From positions 1 through 19,758 of the forward strand of contig DASVSC010000306.1 in assembly GCA_036388295.1 (NCBI GenBank): a stretch of 19,758 nucleotides of DNA. The letters run 5' to 3'. Below, piece after piece: positions 1 through 7,289 of this stretch (within the stretch, counting starts at the first letter, position 1; every line of letters begins with the position of its first letter). The DNA is from RYN-431 sp036388295 (GTDB lineage Bacteria; Planctomycetota; Phycisphaerae; Tepidisphaerales; Tepidisphaeraceae). The notes beneath the pieces are model-generated. The model searched no databases, was not told the origin of the DNA, and worked only from the letters and a program-made list of their open reading frames with translations. Both the position numbers and the translations under genes were made by a program.

Positions 1-1
1 G

Positions 2-601
2 CACGTGGTGGTCCTGGGCGGCGGGATCGTGGGGACCAACGCGGCCAAGGTCGCCGCGGGCCTGGGCGCCAACGTCGTGATCATGGACATCAACCTCGAC
101 CGCCTGCGCTACCTCGACGACGTGATGCCCGCCAACGTGCATACGATGTACAGCGACGTGCAGACCATCCGCGAGCAGATCCGCCAGGCCGACCTCGTGG
201 TGGGCGCGGTGCTGATCCCGGGTGCCAAGGCGCCGCGCCTGGTGACGCGGCAGGACCTGGTCGCGATGAAGAACGGCGCGGTGATCGTCGACGTCGCCAT
301 CGACCAGGGCGGCTGCATCGAAACCAGCCGGCCGACGACGCACAAGGACCCGACGTACATCATCGACGGCGTCGTCCACTATTGCGTCGCCAACATGCCC
401 GGTGCGGTGGGTCGTACCAGCACGATGGCGCTGTGCAACGCGACGATGCCGTACGCCCTGCGCATCGCCAACAACGGCTACGTGAAAGCCGCCGCGGCCG
501 ACCCGGGTTTGGCCGATGGGATTAATATGGCCGACGGCCGGCTGACCTTCGCCCCGGTCGCCGAGGCGTTCGGGATGAAGTGCGAGCCGATGAAGTTCTG
601 A
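2..601 (+). CDS. ald: Alanine dehydrogenase, C-terminal part (5' end outside window)
   Basis: NAD-dependent alanine dehydrogenase interconverts L-alanine and pyruvate plus ammonia in the cytoplasm. The reading frame is open from the first complete codon (base 2), so the N-terminal substrate-binding part lies upstream; about 199 residues of a usual ~370 are visible. The fragment opens in the Rossmann nucleotide-binding fold, with the glycine-rich loop LGGGIVGTNAAK followed by an acidic strand end (VVIMDIN). Family hallmarks follow: DVAIDQGGCIETSRPTTH, and then VVHYCVANMPGAVGRTST, a catalytic-domain signature. The family norm at that point is usually PGAVPRTST, so the Gly in place of Pro is a small deviation. 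The stop TGA is followed within 6 bp by a long inverted repeat that may end the transcript. Identification is strong; the only limitation is the missing 5' half. Confidence 0.95.
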   Translation, partial: HVVVLGGGIVGTNAAKVAAGLGANVVIMDINLDRLRYLDDVMPANVHTMYSDVQTIREQIRQADLVVGAVLIPGAKAPRLVTRQDLVAMKNGAVIVDVAIDQGGCIETSRPTTHKDPTYIIDGVVHYCVANMPGAVGRTSTMALCNATMPYALRIANNGYVKAAAADPGLADGINMADGRLTFAPVAEAFGMKCEPMKF

Positions 602-606
602 CGGGA

Positions 607-692
607 TTTGAGCCGCGGGTGTAAACCCGCGCGGTCGCTCGATCGTTACCGCGACTGCACTGGAACGCGCGGGTTTACACCCGCGGCTCAAA
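607..692. repeat. Perfect 27-bp inverted repeat, REP/BIME-like
   Basis: The left arm at 607-633 and the right arm at 666-692 are exact reverse complements over 27 bp, separated by 32 bp. Each arm is itself nearly palindromic around CGCGGGTGTAAACCCGCG, so each can fold alone or the two can pair into one long stem. It sits between the ald stop (601) and the start of the TPR gene (715), and could act as a terminator or mRNA-stabilising hairpin. There is no T-tract after either arm. The nested-palindrome design resembles REP/BIME elements rather than a transposon end; that reading is inference. Confidence 0.8.
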
Positions 693-700
693 CCTTCCTC

Positions 701-706
701 TATACT
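701..706 (+). promoter_or_regulatory. Candidate -10 box (TATACT) for the TPR gene
   Basis: TATACT matches the sigma-70 -10 consensus at 5 of 6 bases and ends 8 nt before the ATG at 715. No Shine-Dalgarno sequence lies between them, so the transcript would be nearly leaderless. No convincing -35 box is visible; that position would fall inside the right arm of the inverted repeat. Confidence 0.4.
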
Positions 707-714
707 CAACAGTC

Positions 715-1023
715 ATGCCCCGACTCGACCAGCTGCACGCGTTGCTCGTCCGCACACCGGACGACCCGTTCCTCACCTACGGCATCGCGTTGGAACACAA
801 AAAAGCCGGCGACGCCGCGGCCGCGATCGAATGGCTGGACAAGACACTCGCGCTCGACGCGAAATACTGCTACGCGTACTACCAGAAGGGGCAGGTTCTG
901 GAATCGCAGGAACAATTCGACGCGGCACGACAGGTTTATTCCACCGGCGTCAAAGCGGCCCGCGAAGCCGGCGACGCCCATGCGCAAGGCGAAATCCAAG
1001 GCGCACTCGACATGCTGCCGTAA
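715..1023 (+). CDS. Small tetratricopeptide (TPR) repeat protein
   Basis: A 102-residue soluble protein with no signal peptide or membrane segment. It is built almost entirely of two TPR-like helical hairpins: residues ~15-48 (FLTYGIALEHKKAGD... with an A-I-x-W-L-D-K second helix) and ~49-82 (YAYYQKGQVLESQEQFDAAR). A third helix (AQGEIQGALDML) caps the end. TPR proteins are protein-interaction scaffolds; the partner is unknown. The ATG at 715 is the only sensible start, with a TATACT box just upstream and no Shine-Dalgarno sequence. It ends 26 bp before the stop of the convergent minus-strand gene at 1050. TPR assignment is secure, but the role is unknown. Confidence 0.82.
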   Translation: MPRLDQLHALLVRTPDDPFLTYGIALEHKKAGDAAAAIEWLDKTLALDAKYCYAYYQKGQVLESQEQFDAARQVYSTGVKAAREAGDAHAQGEIQGALDMLP

Positions 1024-1049
1024 GTTGGACACAGCCCACCCCATCCGCT

Positions 1050-1334
1050 CTATGCCAGCATGCGGTGAACCTCGTGCAAAAGCTTCTCGGGGCAACACGG
1101 ATCGCGGACGAATAGCCAGAAGTCGTTGAATGAACTGTGCGTGCTAAACTCGTGGCCGCCATAGTTGAAGTCGATCCATGTCTCGACAACGGCATCGACG
1201 AATGCCTTAATCGTTACACCTTCGCACCTCGTAAGTTGAGCCTTTAAGGCTTCCGCGGGACGCCAGGCAACCTTGGCGAACTGGCGAGAACCATCAGCCA
1301 TCCGGTGATCCAGAAGACGCTCGTTCGTAGACAT
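1050..1334 (-). CDS. Hypothetical 94-aa protein, second gene after the metallopeptidase
   Basis: I do not assign a function. The 94-residue product has no signal peptide and no membrane segment. Its second half looks like a compact folded domain: an aromatic-rich stretch (WIDFNYGGHEFSTH, then NDFWLFVRDPCCPEKLL) ending in an amphipathic helix. The stop of the upstream metallopeptidase (1339-1341) lies 4 bp before this ATG, and no Shine-Dalgarno site is visible, which suggests a two-gene operon read by translational coupling. The amino-acid composition is balanced, unlike overlapping shadow frames, which supports a real gene. The pattern of a Gly-His-x-Phe strand followed by W-x-F-V-x-D-P-x-C-P resembles short uncharacterised bacterial proteins I have met before, but I cannot name the family with certainty. 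Confidence 0.62.
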   Translation of the reverse strand: MSTNERLLDHRMADGSRQFAKVAWRPAEALKAQLTRCEGVTIKAFVDAVVETWIDFNYGGHEFSTHSSFNDFWLFVRDPCCPEKLLHEVHRMLA

Positions 1335-1338
1335 AGTA

Positions 1339-2718
1339 CTATTTGTTGTCCGGCCGCTTTCGCGCCCACTCGCGCCACGCCATAGCGAACTGCTCGTAGT
1401 CCATGTGGTACACGTCCTTGAGCGCCGCCTCCGCCGGGCTGCCGTCTTTGATCGCGTTGATCAGGCGAAGGAACGCTTTTTTGTCCGTCGCCACCAGCAT
1501 TTCCACCATCGACTGCAGCACTGGGTAGTACTCACCCGGCGGGCGGTTGGCGTCGTCGAATAGAAAGCCGAGCTCGGCCTTGTTCATCGCCATCAGGCGG
1601 GCCATGCGGCGGCGGTCGGCGTAGGGGAACTGGTTGTAGGCAATGACCTCGGCGACGCCCTCGTTCAGCCATCGCGGGATGAACTCATTGGAACGATACC
1701 GTGCCAGGAAGGCGTGCGTGAACTCGTGCACGAGGACGTAGGCCCACAAACGTCGTGCGTCGTCCAGGCTGCTGGTGCCGACCAAGTTATTGTTCGGCTT
1801 CCACATCGCCATGTGGCCGACGCCGCGGGAATTGCCGGTGAAGTAGCCGGCCGTGCGATTGTTGACGTCGCTGAACCCGTCGATCTCGCGGGCGAAGGCG
1901 GCGAAATCTTCATATTTGGCCAGCATGTACACCGGCAGCTTGCCCACGAACACGTTGTCCTTCGGGTCCATCTCGAACTGCTTGGCGACGACCTCGTACG
2001 CGCCTTCCAGGTTCTGCTTGAGAAAGTCGTTTTCGCGCGGGTCCCAGTCGGTGAAGACAATGAAGTGGGCCGTCTCGAAGTTTTTGAGCACGACGCCGAT
2101 TTTGGATTCCACCGTGGCCGCCTGCTCGCGTGAACGCTTCATCGCCTCGGCGGCTTGCTCGGGCGTGGCGGGCTGATACTTAACGGTCGGTTCGCCGGTT
2201 TCTGCCGGCGTTTTGACGGGCGGCTTGGGCGGTGGGGCGTCGCCGGTGGAGATCAGCTCTTTGTCGGCCGCCGGCTGTGACGCCGCCGCGGTGACTGCGC
2301 CGCCGAGCGGTCGCAACAGGACGGCGTCGGCCTGCGGCTGTAGCGTCGGGTCGAGCCGCACCGCCGATCGCAGCGCGGCCTGCGCCTGCTCTTTCGCCCC
2401 GACGTCCCAGCCGAACCGGCCGAGTTCCAGGCACTGGTCGGCCCGCGAGCGGTCCATGGTTTTCTGCTTGAGTGCGAAAGCCGTGACGGGCGTGACGTCG
2501 GTCCAGGCGAGCGTGCGGTCGTCGCCGGCGACGCGGAGCGTGAAGGTGCGCTCGTCATGGCGGACCAGGCTGCCGCGCAGCGGGGCGGCTTTCCCGGCGG
2601 ATTTAACATAGACCTCCGCCAAAACCGGGCGTTCCGGCGCGGCGACGGTGATGGCCACCGCCACGCACAACGCGACGCAAAGGGCGATGCAGAGTGTAAT
2701 TGCCGCGCGCAGCGTCAT
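1339..2718 (-). CDS. Secreted zinc metallopeptidase-like protein (DUF1570/gluzincin type)
   Basis: A 459-residue exported protein with a gluzincin zinc-peptidase signature. The HEFTH motif at residues 331-335 supplies two His ligands and the catalytic Glu, and WLNEG at 350-354 places Glu353 as the likely third ligand, 18 residues after the second His. This spacing and the sequence context match DUF1570/peptidase-MA-like proteins, which are common in Planctomycetota. An N-terminal hydrophobic segment (residues ~4-28) ends near a signal-peptidase site around VLA/EVY. A ~100-residue N-terminal region and a Pro/Ala/Thr-rich linker (~120-160) precede the catalytic domain. I chose the ATG at 2718 because it gives a proper signal peptide. 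The frame stays open to 2997, but that extension is charged, unlike an export signal, and lies antisense to the divergent gene. GGAGGG at 2731-2736 is a possible distant ribosome site. The substrate is unknown. Confidence 0.85.
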   Translation of the reverse strand: MTLRAAITLCIALCVALCVAVAITVAAPERPVLAEVYVKSAGKAAPLRGSLVRHDERTFTLRVAGDDRTLAWTDVTPVTAFALKQKTMDRSRADQCLELGRFGWDVGAKEQAQAALRSAVRLDPTLQPQADAVLLRPLGGAVTAAASQPAADKELISTGDAPPPKPPVKTPAETGEPTVKYQPATPEQAAEAMKRSREQAATVESKIGVVLKNFETAHFIVFTDWDPRENDFLKQNLEGAYEVVAKQFEMDPKDNVFVGKLPVYMLAKYEDFAAFAREIDGFSDVNNRTAGYFTGNSRGVGHMAMWKPNNNLVGTSSLDDARRLWAYVLVHEFTHAFLARYRSNEFIPRWLNEGVAEVIAYNQFPYADRRRMARLMAMNKAELGFLFDDANRPPGEYYPVLQSMVEMLVATDKKAFLRLINAIKDGSPAEAALKDVYHMDYEQFAMAWREWARKRPDNK

Positions 2719-2742
2719 GTGGCGTAACGTCCCTCCGGGCCA

Positions 2743-2749
2743 TACGATA
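2743..2749. promoter_or_regulatory. Symmetric -10-like element serving two divergent genes
   Basis: The near-palindrome CATACGATAC gives TACGAT on the plus strand (2743-2748) and TATCGT on the minus strand (2749-2744). Plus-strand transcription would begin about 3 nt before the TTG at 2758. Minus-strand transcription would begin about 2737, just before GGAGGG (2736-2731), leaving a ~19-nt leader to the ATG at 2718. The 39-bp gap leaves no room for two separate promoters. No good -35 boxes are seen. The assignment is inference from spacing. Confidence 0.35.
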
Positions 2750-2757
2750 CCGCCCCC

Positions 2758-3948
2758 TTGCGCCGGCTGTCCAGAACGATCCTGACGCTCCTGCTGCTGC
2801 CGTTTCTGGCCCGCGCTCCCGCCGCCGTCGCCGAACCGGTCGCTTCGCTCGTCACCGTCGGCCCCGGCGACGCGGTGTGGGAGAAGTTCGGCCACAACAT
2901 GATCCGTTTGCAGGACGACGAACGCGGGTTCGACGTTTGCTACAACTGGGGCCTGTTCGACTTCGATCAGCCGAACTTCATCTTCAACTTCATCCAAGGC
3001 CGCATGCTCTACACGATGGCGGCCCTGCGCACACAGCCGTTGCTGGACGAATATAAGGCCCAGGACCGGCGGGTGACGTTCCAGAGGCTGAACCTGTCGC
3101 CGCAGCAGTTGAATGAACTGATCGTTCGCTGTGAAATCAACCGTCAGCCCGGCAATGCCGACTACCGGTACGACTACTTCAAGGACAACTGCAGCACCCG
3201 CGTGCGCGACATAATCGACGGCGTGGTCGGCGGGGCGATCGCCAATGCGACGAAGGACCGGCCGACGCGGCCGCCGGTGACGTACCGGCAGGAGGCGCTG
3301 CGGCTGACGCAGGGCGACTTCTGGATCTCACTCGGTATGGACTTCGCGCTCGGTCCGAACTCGGACAAGCCTTTGGACTTGTGGGCCGAAGGGTTCTTGC
3401 CCGCCAGCGTGTCGCAGTCCGCCGCCTTCCTGGCCGAAGCGCCGGTGGAGGCGTGGCCGGTTAAGCGAGCCGCGGAGCCCGCCGCGCCGCCAGTGCGTTG
3501 GCCGTGGTTGATGTTGGCCGGACTAGGCGGCGCCGGAGCGATGGTGGCCGTGCATCGCTGGCGGGCGTGGGCGGGGCGGACGCTGGTACGCGCGTGGTGG
3601 GCACTGGCCGGTGGCGGCGGGGCGTTCATGGGATACATCTGGCTCTTCACCGACCACGCGGCCGGGCACGCCAATCAAAATCTCTGGCAGTTCTCGCCAC
3701 TGGCGTTGGTGGCGTTGGCGACGACGCTGCCGCGGTTCAGGCGGGTGACGTTCTGGCTCGCGAGCACGATCGTTGCCTTGTCCGTCGTCGGTGGAATCTT
3801 CTGGAGCGTTGGCAAGCTCGGCGGGCCCTTCGCGCAGCCGAACGGCGGATTCATCCTGTTGGCCTTGCCGTTGCACCTGACGGCGGCGTGGGTGGCCCGA
3901 GGCACGTTGACAAAGCCGCACACGGCCGATGAAGTGGCCGGACTATGA
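2758..3948 (+). CDS. DUF4105 (Lnb_N-like) envelope protein with C-terminal membrane domain
   Basis: A 396-residue protein with a signal peptide (residues 1-25, MRRLSRTILTLLLLPFL, cleavage near AVA/EPV). It has a periplasmic DUF4105/Lnb N-terminal-type domain (~28-220) and a C-terminal region with about four to five membrane helices (~248-266, 277-297, 312-324, 331-352, 364-381). Family marks are WEKFGHNMIRL (41-51), CYNWGLFDF (61-69) and DNCSTRVRD (143-151). His46 and Cys145 sit in the best-conserved blocks and could be functional, but that is inference. The LFTDHAAGHANQNLW stretch (296-310) is the family's inter-helix motif. The start is TTG because the frame is closed by TAA at 2725 and this TTG gives a full signal peptide. 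The stop overlaps the next ATG by 4 bp, so the two genes are coupled. Biochemical function is not established. Confidence 0.82.
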   Translation: MRRLSRTILTLLLLPFLARAPAAVAEPVASLVTVGPGDAVWEKFGHNMIRLQDDERGFDVCYNWGLFDFDQPNFIFNFIQGRMLYTMAALRTQPLLDEYKAQDRRVTFQRLNLSPQQLNELIVRCEINRQPGNADYRYDYFKDNCSTRVRDIIDGVVGGAIANATKDRPTRPPVTYRQEALRLTQGDFWISLGMDFALGPNSDKPLDLWAEGFLPASVSQSAAFLAEAPVEAWPVKRAAEPAAPPVRWPWLMLAGLGGAGAMVAVHRWRAWAGRTLVRAWWALAGGGGAFMGYIWLFTDHAAGHANQNLWQFSPLALVALATTLPRFRRVTFWLASTIVALSVVGGIFWSVGKLGGPFAQPNGGFILLALPLHLTAAWVARGTLTKPHTADEVAGL

Positions 3949-4931
3949 CGAAGCGGCTTCTGACGGCGTCTCTGACGGCGGTCCTCTTGGGCGGATGCGC
4001 GGGTGTGCCCCGGGGCAACAACCTGCCGAGCGGTTACAAGATGCCGCCGCCGCCGCCGAAGCGGGTCGACATGCCGATCGACGCCGGACTGCGCCGCGAG
4101 GCAGAGGCGGAACTGGCCAAGAACCTGAACTCGGGTGACGCCGTGCTGCGCGCGAATGCAATCGAAGCCATGCAGCGCACTGGCGGCGCGAATAACGCGC
4201 CGCGACTGCTGGCGGCGCTAACCGATCCCAACCCGCTCGTCCGCTTCGCCGGCGGGATGGCGATCGGCACGCTTCGCCTGGAAGCGGCCCGTCCCCGACT
4301 GCTGACGATGGCGGACGACTCGAACAAGTCGGTGCAGATCGCCGTGCGTTTCGCCCTGCACCGCCTCGGCGACACGCGGCTGAGTCATGAGTTTGAGATC
4401 TTCGCCAAAGACATCGACGATCGAGTGCGTTCGAACACCGCCCTGGCGTTGGGCCTGCTCGGCGAGCCGAGCGCGACGAACGTGCTCAGGGTGATGCAGC
4501 GCGACCTGAACCCCATCGTGCGCCTGCAGGTGATCGATTCGCTCTGGCGATTGGGCGACACCGCGGCCCGTGACAAGCTGGTGACGGGCGTCGTTGACGT
4601 TCATCCGGAAGTGCAAATCGTCAGTCTTCTCGGCTTAGCCGGGCCGCGTAAGCCGGAAGTGCTGCGTTACGTGCGCGCCCAACTCACCGCCGAGGGCACC
4701 GAGACGCGGCTCGCGGCGGCGCGGGCCGCAGGGCAGCTGGGTACGGACGACGGCATGGCTGTGGTTCTAAAGGAAATCGACAGCCGCGACCCGCGGCAGC
4801 GTTCGATGGCGGCCTTGGCGCTAGGCGACATCGGCCGGACCGACGCCCAGCCGCCGTTGCGTAAGCTGTTGAACGACCGCGAACCCGGTGTCCGCCTGGC
4901 CGCCGCGACGGCCGTATTGCAGCTGAAGTGA
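3945..4931 (+). CDS. HEAT-repeat lipoprotein
   Basis: A 328-residue protein with a lipoprotein signal: a basic start (MTKR), a hydrophobic core and the lipobox LLGGC, with Cys18 as the lipidated residue. A Pro-rich linker (PPPPPK, ~38-43) leads into a helical solenoid of HEAT-like repeats filling residues ~50-328. Repeats recur every ~31 residues with the pattern DPNPLVRFAGGMAIGTL, DDRVRSNTALALGLLG, DLNPIVRLQVIDSLWRLGD and DREPGVRLAAATAVLQL, each carrying the Asp-x-x-(Val/Leu)-Arg turn. It is likely membrane-anchored with the solenoid in the periplasm, acting as a binding scaffold. ATG overlaps the stop of the DUF4105 gene (ATGA at 3945-3948), so the two are probably made together and may act on the same envelope process. 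A hairpin at 4979-5000 is a candidate terminator. Similar HEAT proteins exist with phycobilin lyase names, but nothing here supports that activity. Confidence 0.85.
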   Translation: MTKRLLTASLTAVLLGGCAGVPRGNNLPSGYKMPPPPPKRVDMPIDAGLRREAEAELAKNLNSGDAVLRANAIEAMQRTGGANNAPRLLAALTDPNPLVRFAGGMAIGTLRLEAARPRLLTMADDSNKSVQIAVRFALHRLGDTRLSHEFEIFAKDIDDRVRSNTALALGLLGEPSATNVLRVMQRDLNPIVRLQVIDSLWRLGDTAARDKLVTGVVDVHPEVQIVSLLGLAGPRKPEVLRYVRAQLTAEGTETRLAAARAAGQLGTDDGMAVVLKEIDSRDPRQRSMAALALGDIGRTDAQPPLRKLLNDREPGVRLAAATAVLQLK

Positions 4932-4978
4932 TGGCGACGTCAGTCGCGAGATCTGAACTGCGATTCGGCAGAACGCAA

Positions 4979-5000
4979 GGCGTGACCAATGGGTCACGCC
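4979..5000 (+). terminator. Candidate terminator after the HEAT lipoprotein
   Basis: GGCGTGACC (4979-4987) pairs perfectly with GGTCACGCC (4992-5000) around an AATG loop, 48 bp after the lipoprotein stop. The downstream sequence CGCCTTCCTTTA is only moderately T-rich, so termination strength is uncertain. Confidence 0.5.
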
Positions 5001-5174
5001 CGCCTTCCTTTACGTCGGCTGGCGTTGCACGCTGACGGTGAGGGGCGGGCACCGACGCCGTCGTGAAACACGACTTTCTCAAAAACAACGGTTCGAACCT
5101 AACGGTTTCATCCCGTCGGCTCCAATGGGAGCCTCGCGAAGCGTGGAAACTCTTCAGAATCATGGCCCATTTGA

Positions 5175-5219
5175 CCATGAACACGACGCGCCGGCTACTG
5201 CCGGCGCGTCGTTTCATGG
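5175..5219 (-). terminator. Long hairpin downstream of tRNA-Ser
   Basis: A 13-bp perfect G+C-rich stem (5183-5195 with 5200-5212, loop TACT) is extended by a further 7 bp (CCATGAA with TTCATGG) after a single bulged base, giving a 20-bp stem. It begins 26 bp beyond the 3' end of the minus-strand tRNA, the usual place for a transcript end. There is no clear T-tract on either strand, so it may act as a 3'-end stabiliser or bidirectional terminator. Confidence 0.5.
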
Positions 5220-5244
5220 TGAAACTCGTCCCATGTTCTTAAAA

Positions 5245-5335
<91 letters not shown>

Positions 5336-5379
5336 AAGGCGGGCGGAATATAACCGCCATCGTTCGGTTTGGCCAGCGG

Positions 5380-7116
5380 TCAATCCCCGACCACGCGGTC
5401 CACCTCGTCGTAGGTCGTGTGACCGTCGGCGACCAAACTGTAGCCATGACTTTTGAGGGACAGGAAACGGCCGGCGGCGAGGGCGGCCATGACTTCACCT
5501 TGATTGTTCCGGCTGATCGCGGCACGGACGGTGTCATCGACGACCAGAAGTTCAAAGACGCCGCGGCGGCCGGCGTAGCCGGTGCCGAGGCATTTGATGC
5601 AGCCGCCGGCTCGGAAGATGCGCGTCAGGTTCTCGTATTTCGGGCCCATCTCGCGCAGTTGGTCGTCCGTCGGGCTCGTCGGCTGCTTACAGAACGGGCA
5701 GAGCGTGCGGACCAGCCGCTGGGCCAGCAACAGGTTCAGGCCGCTGGCGACGAGGAACGGCTCGATGCCAAGGTCCAGCAGGCGGAAGACGCTGCCGGTG
5801 GTGTCGCGCGAGTGAACGGTACTGAACACCAGGTGACCGGTCATGGCCGCCTGCATTGCGGTTTTGGCGGTTTCGGCGTCACGAATTTCGCCGACCAGAA
5901 TGACGTCCGGGTCTTGCCGCAAAGTGCTGCGCAGCAGGCTGGCGAAGGTGCTGCCTTGTTCTTCGTTCACGGGCATCTGGGTGACGCCTTCGATCTGGAT
6001 TTCGACCGGGTCTTCGATCGTCACCAAGTTGCGTTCGCTGGCGTCGATGGAGCGCAAAATGCTGTACAGCGTGCTGGTTTTACCGCTGCCGGTCGGCCCG
6101 CAGACCAGCAGCATGCCGGCGTCGCGCTTGATGGCTTTTTCGATCGTGCGGAACATCTGTTCCGGTAGCGTCAGGTCCCACAGGTAGCGGGGCGCATTGG
6201 CCGAGTCCAGGCAGCGGATGACCAGCTTCTGGCCGAAGATCGACGGCGTCATGCTGACGCGGTAATCGACTTTCCGGTCCGGCACACGGCTGACAAAGCT
6301 GCCTTCCTGAACGGCATTCCGCACGGAAATGTCGATGTCGCACAGGATCTTCACCAGCGACAGGAACCGCACGCCCAGTTCCTTTTTCATCACCGCGACC
6401 GTGACCATCGTCCCGTCCGCGCGGATGCGGATGATAAAGTTCTCGCCTTTCGGTTCGACGTGAATGTCGCTGGCCCGGGTGCGGAAACAGCACAGGAGGA
6501 TCAGGCGAAGGATCGTCACTGTTTCGGCCGGAATGTCGTCGGCGTCGGTGTACGCGCTGTGGATCAGTTCGCCACGGGCATTGATCAGCTCAATGTCATT
6601 GGCCCCGAACGGCTTGCTCGGCAAGGATTCGGCGAGCTGGGCCAGCTGGCGGGCGGGGGCGGCGCCGTCGGCTTCGTTGACCGTCGGCATTTCCCACTTC
6701 GCCGGCGGCTGACGGGGCGTTGAACCGGGGGCCGGCATGGCGGCCAGCGGCAGTTCGGTTCGCGTGGCCTGCAGGTCCAGTGCGGCGGGCGCGCTGCCGA
6801 TCGGCTTGGCTTTCGCCACGGGGCCCGGTTGGGCGTTGTAGAAGCGGAACTCCTGCGAGCCGGCCCGGACGACGTCGCCGTGTTCCAGCTTTATTTCGCC
6901 GGCGAAGCGTTGGTTGTTCACCGACGTGCCGTTGCGCGAGCCGAGGTCGCGGACGTAACACCCGTCACGTCGCCGCTCGACCACCAGGTGGTGCCGCGAC
7001 AGCTTCTCGTCGTTGAGCGACAGGACGTTGCCGACCTGCCGGCCGACCGTGACGGGCTTGTCGCGCAGTTCGACGCGGCGCGGCCCCTTTTCGTTTTGGA
7101 ACTCGAGATAAGCCAT
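5380..7116 (-). CDS. FHA domain fused to GspE/PilB-type secretion/pilus ATPase
   Basis: A 578-residue cytoplasmic ATPase of the type II secretion/type IV pilus family with an N-terminal forkhead-associated domain. The FHA domain (~1-95) shows the phosphopeptide-binding marks GR (25-26), SRHH (40-43) and SRNGT (60-64). A Pro/Ala-rich linker (~97-160) follows. The ATPase core carries RASDIHVEP (Asp box, 214-222), Walker A GPTGSGKT (340-347), Walker B ILVGEIRD (406-413), the His box TGHLVFSTVH (426-435) and a four-cysteine zinc module (C473, C476, C506, C509). All catalytic motifs look intact. The FHA domain replaces most of the usual GspE N-terminal domain that binds the inner-membrane platform, suggesting control by Thr phosphorylation. 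No other pilus or secretion gene lies nearby, so its machine is elsewhere in the genome. The ATG at 7116 begins a proper FHA strand; no clear Shine-Dalgarno site is seen. Confidence 0.93.
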   Translation of the reverse strand: MAYLEFQNEKGPRRVELRDKPVTVGRQVGNVLSLNDEKLSRHHLVVERRRDGCYVRDLGSRNGTSVNNQRFAGEIKLEHGDVVRAGSQEFRFYNAQPGPVAKAKPIGSAPAALDLQATRTELPLAAMPAPGSTPRQPPAKWEMPTVNEADGAAPARQLAQLAESLPSKPFGANDIELINARGELIHSAYTDADDIPAETVTILRLILLCCFRTRASDIHVEPKGENFIIRIRADGTMVTVAVMKKELGVRFLSLVKILCDIDISVRNAVQEGSFVSRVPDRKVDYRVSMTPSIFGQKLVIRCLDSANAPRYLWDLTLPEQMFRTIEKAIKRDAGMLLVCGPTGSGKTSTLYSILRSIDASERNLVTIEDPVEIQIEGVTQMPVNEEQGSTFASLLRSTLRQDPDVILVGEIRDAETAKTAMQAAMTGHLVFSTVHSRDTTGSVFRLLDLGIEPFLVASGLNLLLAQRLVRTLCPFCKQPTSPTDDQLREMGPKYENLTRIFRAGGCIKCLGTGYAGRRGVFELLVVDDTVRAAISRNNQGEVMAALAAGRFLSLKSHGYSLVADGHTTYDEVDRVVGD

Positions 7117-7289
7117 AAGTATCGGCCAGCGAGTTTACCAGATACTTCGGACGGCCGCAGTATCACGGTCGCAGGTCCGCCAAAGGGGCCGGCCGCTCCG
7201 GACGTGCGGCTACAGGAATGCCCGCGTGCGAGCGGGAAGCAATCCGGATTCAAAACATTGCACGCCTTCTGAACATTCACGTCCCTTGT

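Noticed and set aside
608..1129. A 173-residue plus-strand open frame over the TPR gene
   Set aside because: It runs through the inverted repeat and is Arg/Thr/Ser-rich; the overlapping frame at 715-1023 has clear TPR motifs.
2719..2997. N-terminal extension of the metallopeptidase to a start at 2997
   Set aside because: The extra 93 residues are charged, lie antisense to the DUF4105 gene and would bury the signal peptide that begins at 2718.
7117..7147. AAGTATC/GATACTT inverted repeat just upstream of the FHA-ATPase start, as an operator
   Set aside because: The arms are only 7 bp with a 17-bp gap, and there is no second site or known regulator; chance is a sufficient explanation.
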